Part shown: positions 59,764-64,000 of the stretch, in pieces
Position numbering within the stretch: the first letter of the stretch is position 1
How the letters are laid out: each line of letters opens with the position of its first letter
From: Sulfitobacter sp. F26169L
GTDB lineage: Bacteria; Pseudomonadota; Alphaproteobacteria; Rhodobacterales; Rhodobacteraceae
DNA length: 64,000 bases
Reading direction: 5' to 3'
Assembly: GCF_026410285.1 (NCBI RefSeq)
Contig: NZ_JAPMLP010000003.1
Coordinates: 248,001 to 312,000 of the forward strand
Translations under genes and position numbers: made by a program
The notes under the pieces: model-generated
What the model was told of the DNA's origin: nothing
The model's database searches: none
Seen by the model: only the letters and a program-made list of their open reading frames with translations

Positions 59764-59863
59764 CAACATGCATATGATACCATCTAATAGCGTCCGGATT
59801 TCGGACCATAAAATTTTTTTATTTTTCTAACAACAAGTTAACTTAATGCCGCACTTGCACTGG

Positions 59864-59886
59864 GCGCATAGCTGCAATGCAGCATT
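59864..59886. repeat. GCAGCATT element upstream of the DUF1127 promoter
   Basis: GCGCATAGCTGCAATGCAGC-ATT ends at 59886, five bases before the -35-like CTTGAA. It resembles the sequence at 59581-59600 (GCTGCATAGCAGCATTGCAA), suggesting that array 1 and the DUF1127 gene share a regulator. Confidence 0.4.
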
Positions 59887-59890
59887 GAGC

Positions 59891-59919
59891 CTTGAAGCTT
59901 TATCTGCTGAGCTTAGATA
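59891..59919 (+). promoter_or_regulatory. RpoH-like promoter of the DUF1127 gene
   Basis: CTTGAA, a 17-base spacer and TAGATA lie 45 bases before the ATG. CTTGAA is the -35 element of heat-shock sigma factors; the R. sphaeroides DUF1127/CcsR locus is known to be driven by RpoHI/RpoHII. The -10 is only moderately similar. Confidence 0.45.
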
Positions 59920-59964
59920 CTCATCACAACGAGACACAGTAACGATGATGAAGAAGAGAATAAA

Positions 59965-60180
59965 ATGACATACTTCGATACAACCGCATCCGCCGCATCA
60001 CAGCCTAGCCGCATTGCAGCATTTTTTGACGGGATCGCCCTCAAAATGCGTCAGCGCAAAATCTATCGCCAAACGTACAACGAGCTGTGCACGCTGACAT
60101 CACGCGACCTGGCCGATCTGGGTCTTTGCCGCGCAGATTTTCGCCGCCTGTCAATCGAGGCGTCCGAGCAAGTGAAGTAA
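59965..60180 (+). CDS. DUF1127 protein, CcaF1-like
   Basis: A 71-residue basic protein whose C-terminal half has the DUF1127 signature LTSRDLADLGLCRADF (about 45-60) following a helix RQKIYRQTYNEL (RQRKIYRQTYNEL). The start at 59965 follows GAAGAAGAG. In R. sphaeroides the 71-residue DUF1127 protein CcaF1, encoded next to CcsR1-4, binds RNA and affects maturation of those sRNAs. Identical length and the same hairpin neighbourhood support an equivalent role here, but this is inference. Confidence 0.85.
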   Translation: MTYFDTTASAASQPSRIAAFFDGIALKMRQRKIYRQTYNELCTLTSRDLADLGLCRADFRRLSIEASEQVK

Positions 60181-60564
60181 TTACGGAATTCCCCGCTGTC
60201 TGGTCCTCCCACTGGGCGGCGGGTGAATATGCAACGCGGCAGTGTCTCGCCTCCCCGATGACCCCGCGCTGTACAAGATGTATGGTTCCGTTCCTCCCGA
60301 TTGGAAATATGCACTTGTCAGAACGGCGGCCCCACCTCCCTGTGGGCCGCCGTTTATGATTCTTGGACTGCCCTCAAGGAGGTCACCGGGCTGGCACTCC
60401 AGCACCGCGCAAATCTTTGCTAACGTCTCGAAACGGACGCCCTTTACTTTACCCGACTTGAGCAGGCTCAGATTTTGCTCGGTAATCCCGATAGCATCCG
60501 CCAGTTCCTTCCCCTTCATCTTGCGCCGCGCCAGCATGACGTCGAGCCTTACAATAATCTCCAT
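60181..60564 (-). CDS. Cro/C1-type (YozG-like) transcriptional regulator with extended tail
   Basis: A 127-residue protein. Residues 1-68 form the YozG-like helix-turn-helix: MEIIVRLDVMLARRKMKGK, then ADAIGITEQNLSLLKSGKV and ETLAKICAVLECQPGDLLE. GAGGAATTTATCTG precedes the ATG. Relatives usually end shortly after the DLLE stretch; here the frame stays open for about 60 Gly/Ser-rich residues that lie antisense to the hairpin array and stop one base from the DUF1127 stop. It is coupled to the upstream DUF2975 gene (TGATG overlap), a known pairing. Confidence 0.8.
   Translation of the reverse strand: MEIIVRLDVMLARRKMKGKELADAIGITEQNLSLLKSGKVKGVRFETLAKICAVLECQPGDLLEGSPRIINGGPQGGGAAVLTSAYFQSGGTEPYILYSAGSSGRRDTAALHIHPPPSGRTRQRGIP
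60191..60355 (+). ncRNA. anti-SD hairpin array 2 (cuckoo/CcsR-like RNA)
   Basis: Four CCTCCC motifs lie at 60205, 60250, 60293 and 60335, spaced 45, 43 and 42 bases, each between inverted arms: CCCGC/GCGGG, CGCGG/CCGCG, TTCC/GGAA and the long last stem AACGGCGGC-CCCAC/GTGGG-CCGCCGTT (13 bp plus one bulge, loop CTCCCT), which is terminator-like but followed only by a short T run. The array starts 10 bases after the DUF1127 stop, so it is probably cotranscribed and processed, as in R. sphaeroides. It lies entirely antisense to the 3' end of the regulator gene 60181-60564. Confidence 0.7.
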
Positions 60565-61094
60565 CAGATAAATTCCTCGTTTTCGCGGGCAACGCGGATT
60601 GCCTCGCGCATCACCAATCCGAGGAACAAAAAACAAAACCGGAAAATACTACGCCTACATTACCGCTGTCATACCAAAATCGCAGGGGCAAAGGCCCCCC
60701 CGGCATTATGCGAGGACCGTATCATCGGGTTGACCGCCCCCGCAAACAACGCAGTTGTACTCGACAGGAATGCCAGCAGCCCCATCCAGGGCAAGCGATG
60801 CGCAATGCGCGGATCAAACATCACCCCTCTAAGCAACAGGATCAACGTGGAAAACACCACCAGATAACTCAGCGTGCCAAAAAAAATCGGCACGACCCAA
60901 ACTGTGAAAAAGACAACACGCGTTCGCACCGCAATGTGCGCATCAGGGTCAACCCAGCGATCATTGCGCGTCCAACGTTCCGGATCGAGAGACGACAATT
61001 CCAAGTTCCACGCCAGCGCTTCGTAGGGATAGTAAATTATCATCGGCAGCATCACGATCATCGCGAACAAAGACAGAGAGCGGATGCGCGTCAT
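60564..61094 (-). pseudogene. DUF2975 membrane protein gene with two homopolymer frameshifts
   Basis: From the ATG at 61094 the frame reads 141 residues with three membrane helices (about 5-25, 60-90, 102-125) in DUF2975 style, then stops early at 60669. If the run of seven C at 60695-60701 had six and the run of six A at 60628-60633 had seven, the frame would continue as RFWYDSGNVGVVFSGFVF, then LFLGLVMREAIRVARENEEF and end in a TGA that overlaps the regulator ATG (176 residues, normal for the family). The C-terminal REAIRVARENEE is typical DUF2975. It is either a true pseudogene, slippage-dependent, or a sequencing artefact. Confidence 0.7.
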
Positions 61095-61116
61095 AAAATT
61101 GTTCCGTAATTAATTA

Positions 61117-61812
61117 TTGTTTACAGTAATTTTCTGTTCGTATTTCAGTCAATATTGTTTCTCGATTAGAGAACCTGTTGAATTGAAGAGTAAAATTTCG
61201 AAATTGATTTCAAAGGCCGCCGCCCTCGCCCCAGCCGGGGCCGATACAAACGTATTCGGCAACGCAGTGATCATCGGCACGGTCGCCGATCTCAAGCTGG
61301 GCCGTAAGCAAAGCGAATTTTACAAATACTAACGCAGCCAGAAATCATACTTCGGAGCGCTTTACGTGCGCGAAGGATCCGATGATTACGGCTACAGACT
61401 CAACTTTCACAATATGGACACTGTAAAATCGGCTGCAAACCGATTCTGTAAGTATGCTGCGGGTGGGAAAGCCTGCACACTTTACGCCGTGACCTACTCC
61501 AAAGGGCTGAACCCAAAGGCAAAAAGCATCAAAGGCTTCAGCCGGCCCGCCACAAATGACCTTCAGGACCGTTACAAGCGTCGCCAGAAGCCGGGAAAAT
61601 ACGGCGCCTTTGCGATCAACCGCGCACATGGATATGGCATGTCTTTCGACTGGAAGGCCGCCAAAGAAGCGCGCGAAGTCGCCCTTGCCTACTGCAAAGC
61701 GGACACGGCCAACGCGTTGGCCCCGCGGGGCATTGAGGCCGTAAATGGGTTCTCGTCAGGGTGGGCTGGACAGGTGTACCCTTGTGGACACCCACACGCC
61801 GAACTGAACTGA
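61117..61812 (+). pseudogene. DUF4189-like protein gene interrupted by an in-frame TAA
   Basis: One frame runs from about 61117 to 61812 with a single TAA at 61330-61332. The part before it ends QSEFYKY and the part after it begins RSQKSYFGALYVREGSDDYG, which reads as one protein. Two similar units follow: YFGALYVREGSDDYGYRLNF with a CxxxxxxxxC pair, and YGAFAINRAHGYGMSFDWKA with a Cys helix. This is the pattern of DUF4189-type exported proteins. No ribosome binding site or signal peptide is evident at the 5' end, so that may be lost too. Confidence 0.65.
61123..61152 (-). promoter_or_regulatory. candidate promoter of the DUF2975-regulator pair
   Basis: On the minus strand TTGACT, an 18-base spacer and TACTGT lie about 29 bases before the ATG at 61094, in an AT-rich patch. 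This is a reasonable sigma-70 type match; it overlaps the start of the plus-strand pseudogene. Confidence 0.4.
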
Positions 61813-61813
61813 C

Positions 61814-64000
61814 CTAAAACGGCACATCATCCGCTGCCGTCAGAAAACGGGCGACGACCTTTTTGTCGCCCGCCTTTTCAAACGCAACTTCCAACTTGTC
61901 CCCCTCAATGCCGATAATAGCACCGTAGCCGAATTTCTGGTGAAAGACGCGCTCGCCCATCACAAAACTGCTGGTCGCGGTCATATCGATCGTGATGTTT
62001 TTCGCCTCTGACGGCTGGCTTGTCCCACGGCTTCCAGCGCGCGCCTGCAACCTGCGCCAGCCCGGCGAATTATAAACGTTCGCCTCGGCTGCGGCATCAT
62101 GCAGCGTGCTTTTGGGCATCGTCGCAGCACCGAAACCGCCGCCATACAATCCCGGCGGGGTCAGAACCTCGACGTGTTCTTCGGGTAGTTCATCAATAAA
62201 CCGTGACGGCATCGCGTTTTGCCACTGCCCGAACACCCGGCGGTTGGCTGCAAACGATATCGTGCAAATCTCTTCGGCGCGGGTGATGCCCACGTAGGCA
62301 AGGCGGCGCTCTTCCTCCAGCCCCTTCTGCCCGCTTTCATCCATCGAACGTTGCGAGGGGAACAGTCCGTCCTCCCACCCCGGCAGAAAAACGGCAGGAA
62401 ATTCCAGCCCCTTGGCCGCGTGCAGCGTCATAATGCTGACCTTCTCGCCTTCGCCTTCTTTCTCATTGTCCATGATCAGGCTGACGTGTTCCAGAAACCC
62501 TTGCAGGTTCTCGAATTGCTCCAGCGCTTTGACCAGTTCCTTGATATTTTCCAACCGCCCCGGGGCTTCGGGTGTTTTGTCGTTTTGCCAGTGGCCGGTA
62601 TAGCCGCTTTCGTCCAAAATCATCTCGGCCAGTTCCATATGATTGATCTCTGGTGGGCCGTATTCCATGCGCAGCGGCGCGCCATTATCCAGAACGCTGT
62701 CGTCGTTCACTTCGATGCGCGGACCACGCAATTTGGACGACCAGCGGTCGATCCCTTCGATCAACAGACGCAGTTGCGCACCGCCTTTCCCGCCGATGCC
62801 GTTTTGCGCCAGCAAAATCCGCGCGCCTTCCACCAGATTGGTGCCGTTTTCGCGCGCTGTGATCTGTATTTTCTGCTGTGCTTTGTCGCCAAGGCCGCGC
62901 TTGGGCGTGTTCACGATCCGCTCGAATGCCAGATCATCGTCCGGTGAAGTCACGATACGGAAATACGCCATCGCATCGCGAATCTCCATGCGCTCGTAAA
63001 AACGCGGCCCCCCGATCACGCGGTAGGGCAAGCCGATGGTCAAAAACCTGTCCTCAAAGGCGCGCATCTGGTGGGAAGCGCGCACAAGGATCGCCATATG
63101 ATCAAGACTGAACGGGCGCAGCCCGCGCGTGCCGCGCTGAAGCGATTCGATCTCTTCCCCGATCCAACGTGCCTCTTCCTCGCCGTCCCAATGGCCGATC
63201 AGGCGCAGCTTTTCGCCGTCAGTCGCCTCTGTCCACAAGGTCTTGCCCAAACGCCCTTCGTTGCCGGCAATTACACCGGATGCAGCGGCAAGGATATGCG
63301 GGGTCGAGCGGTAGTTCTGCTCAAGCCGTACGACATGCGCGCCGGGGAAATCTTTTTCAAACCGCAGGATGTTGCCCACCTCGGCGCCGCGCCAGCCATA
63401 GATTGACTGGTCGTCATCGCCAACGCAGCAAATGTTTTTATGCCCCCCCGCCAGCAACCTCAGCCAAAGGTACTGGGCAACGTTGGTATCCTGATATTCG
63501 TCCACAAGGATATATTTGAACCAGCGCTGGTACTGGTCCAGAACGTCTTCGTGTTTTTGGAATATCGTGACCATGTGCAGCAGCAAATCGCCGAAATCGG
63601 TTGCGTTCAGCTCGCGCAGGCGGGTCTGATAGGCGGCATACAGCTCTGCGCCACGGTGGTTATAGGCCCCCGCATCCGCTGTAGGAATTTTGTCAGCTGT
63701 CAGCGCGCGGTTCTTCCAGCCGTCGATGATGTTTGCCAGCATCCGGGCGGGCCAACGCTTGTCGTCGATCCCTTCGGCAGACACCAGTTGTTTAAGCAAG
63801 CGAAGCTGGTCGTCGGTGTCCAGAATGGTGAAGTTTGATTTCAGCCCGACCAGTTCCGCGTGCCGGCGCAACAGCTTGACACAGATCGCGTGGAACGTGC
63901 CCAGCCACGGCATACCCTCTACCGGCTGCCCCAGCATTGCGCCCACACGGTTTTTCATTTCGCGCGCGGCTTTGTTGGTGAAGGTCACCGCCAGAATTTC
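61814..64000 (-). CDS. UvrD/PcrA-type DNA helicase, C-terminal part
   Basis: A superfamily 1A 3'-5' helicase for DNA repair. The window holds residues from motif Ia (AVTFTNKAAREM) to the C-terminus, about 728 residues; the Walker A region lies beyond the right edge. Motif II is LVDEYQDTN, III VGDDDQSIYGWRGAE, IV RLEQNYRST, V VSIMTLHAAKGLEFP and VI RRLAYVGITRAEE. The last 60 residues (GERVFHQKFGYGAIIGIEGDK) are the usual UvrD/PcrA tail. It is convergent with the DUF4189-like pseudogene. Confidence 0.95.
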   Translation of the reverse strand, partial: EILAVTFTNKAAREMKNRVGAMLGQPVEGMPWLGTFHAICVKLLRRHAELVGLKSNFTILDTDDQLRLLKQLVSAEGIDDKRWPARMLANIIDGWKNRALTADKIPTADAGAYNHRGAELYAAYQTRLRELNATDFGDLLLHMVTIFQKHEDVLDQYQRWFKYILVDEYQDTNVAQYLWLRLLAGGHKNICCVGDDDQSIYGWRGAEVGNILRFEKDFPGAHVVRLEQNYRSTPHILAAASGVIAGNEGRLGKTLWTEATDGEKLRLIGHWDGEEEARWIGEEIESLQRGTRGLRPFSLDHMAILVRASHQMRAFEDRFLTIGLPYRVIGGPRFYERMEIRDAMAYFRIVTSPDDDLAFERIVNTPKRGLGDKAQQKIQITARENGTNLVEGARILLAQNGIGGKGGAQLRLLIEGIDRWSSKLRGPRIEVNDDSVLDNGAPLRMEYGPPEINHMELAEMILDESGYTGHWQNDKTPEAPGRLENIKELVKALEQFENLQGFLEHVSLIMDNEKEGEGEKVSIMTLHAAKGLEFPAVFLPGWEDGLFPSQRSMDESGQKGLEEERRLAYVGITRAEEICTISFAANRRVFGQWQNAMPSRFIDELPEEHVEVLTPPGLYGGGFGAATMPKSTLHDAAAEANVYNSPGWRRLQARAGSRGTSQPSEAKNITIDMTATSSFVMGERVFHQKFGYGAIIGIEGDKLEVAFEKAGDKKVVARFLTAADDVPF

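Noticed and set aside
59573-59830. Open frame of 85 codons over anti-SD array 1
   Set aside because: It crosses three hairpins and a terminator; the translated sequence is Pro- and Leu-rich without family features. The RNA reading explains the region better.

Overview
The window looks like a chromosomal segment of a marine alphaproteobacterium of the family Rhodobacteraceae (Roseobacter group). This is inferred from several traits: single-chain PntA plus PntB transhydrogenase, aerobic cobaltochelatase CobS/CobT, malate synthase G, DUF2484 proteins between murC and murB, a DUF1127 protein accompanied by RNA hairpins with anti-Shine-Dalgarno (anti-SD) loops, and moderately GC-rich DNA. No tRNA, rRNA, CRISPR array, insertion sequence or prophage is visible.

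Layout. 0-9 kb is central metabolism, mostly on the minus strand: a DUF3422 protein cut by the left edge, pntB-pntA, a plus-strand short-chain dehydrogenase, a class C26 glutamine amidotransferase, a GlcG-like protein and glcB. 9-22 kb holds housekeeping and unknown genes: pepN, two small membrane-anchored unknowns, a lytic transglycosylase-like protein, an unrecognised 470-residue protein, an acyl-CoA synthetase, a cytochrome c lipoprotein, gatB, a sulfotransferase-like protein, a thioesterase, a DUF4177 protein, bolA and a J-domain protein. 22-28.7 kb carries cobS and cobT, separated by two paralogous small exported proteins on the opposite strand, then pepP and a DUF427 protein. 28.7-33 kb has a CLC channel, recN and bamD.

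33-57 kb is a complete division and cell-wall (dcw) cluster on the minus strand. In transcription order it reads mraZ, rsmH, ftsL, ftsI, murE, murF, mraY, an ACT protein, murD, ftsW, murG, murC, four small membrane proteins, murB, ddl, ftsQ, ftsA, ftsZ and lpxC. Most joints overlap by 1-4 bases. The run is interrupted between murD and ftsW by a plus-strand flavoprotein and a peroxiredoxin-like gene. A leader of several hundred bases precedes mraZ; it carries phased TGGG repeats that match the MraZ operator and a terminator-like hairpin.

57.6-64 kb has a membrane protein, the Mrp-type Fe-S carrier ATPase, and an accessory patch at 59.5-61.8 kb. That patch contains two arrays of hairpins exposing CCTCCC loops (three and four units at about 40-base spacing) on either side of a 71-residue DUF1127 gene, which resembles the cuckoo/CcsR RNAs and CcaF1 of Rhodobacter sphaeroides. 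Next to them are a Cro/C1-type regulator whose C-terminal codons run antisense to the second array, a DUF2975 membrane gene apparently broken by two compensating homopolymer indels, and a secreted-protein gene broken by one in-frame stop. The window ends inside a UvrD/PcrA helicase gene. The anti-SD arrays and the decaying regulator module around them are the most interesting part.
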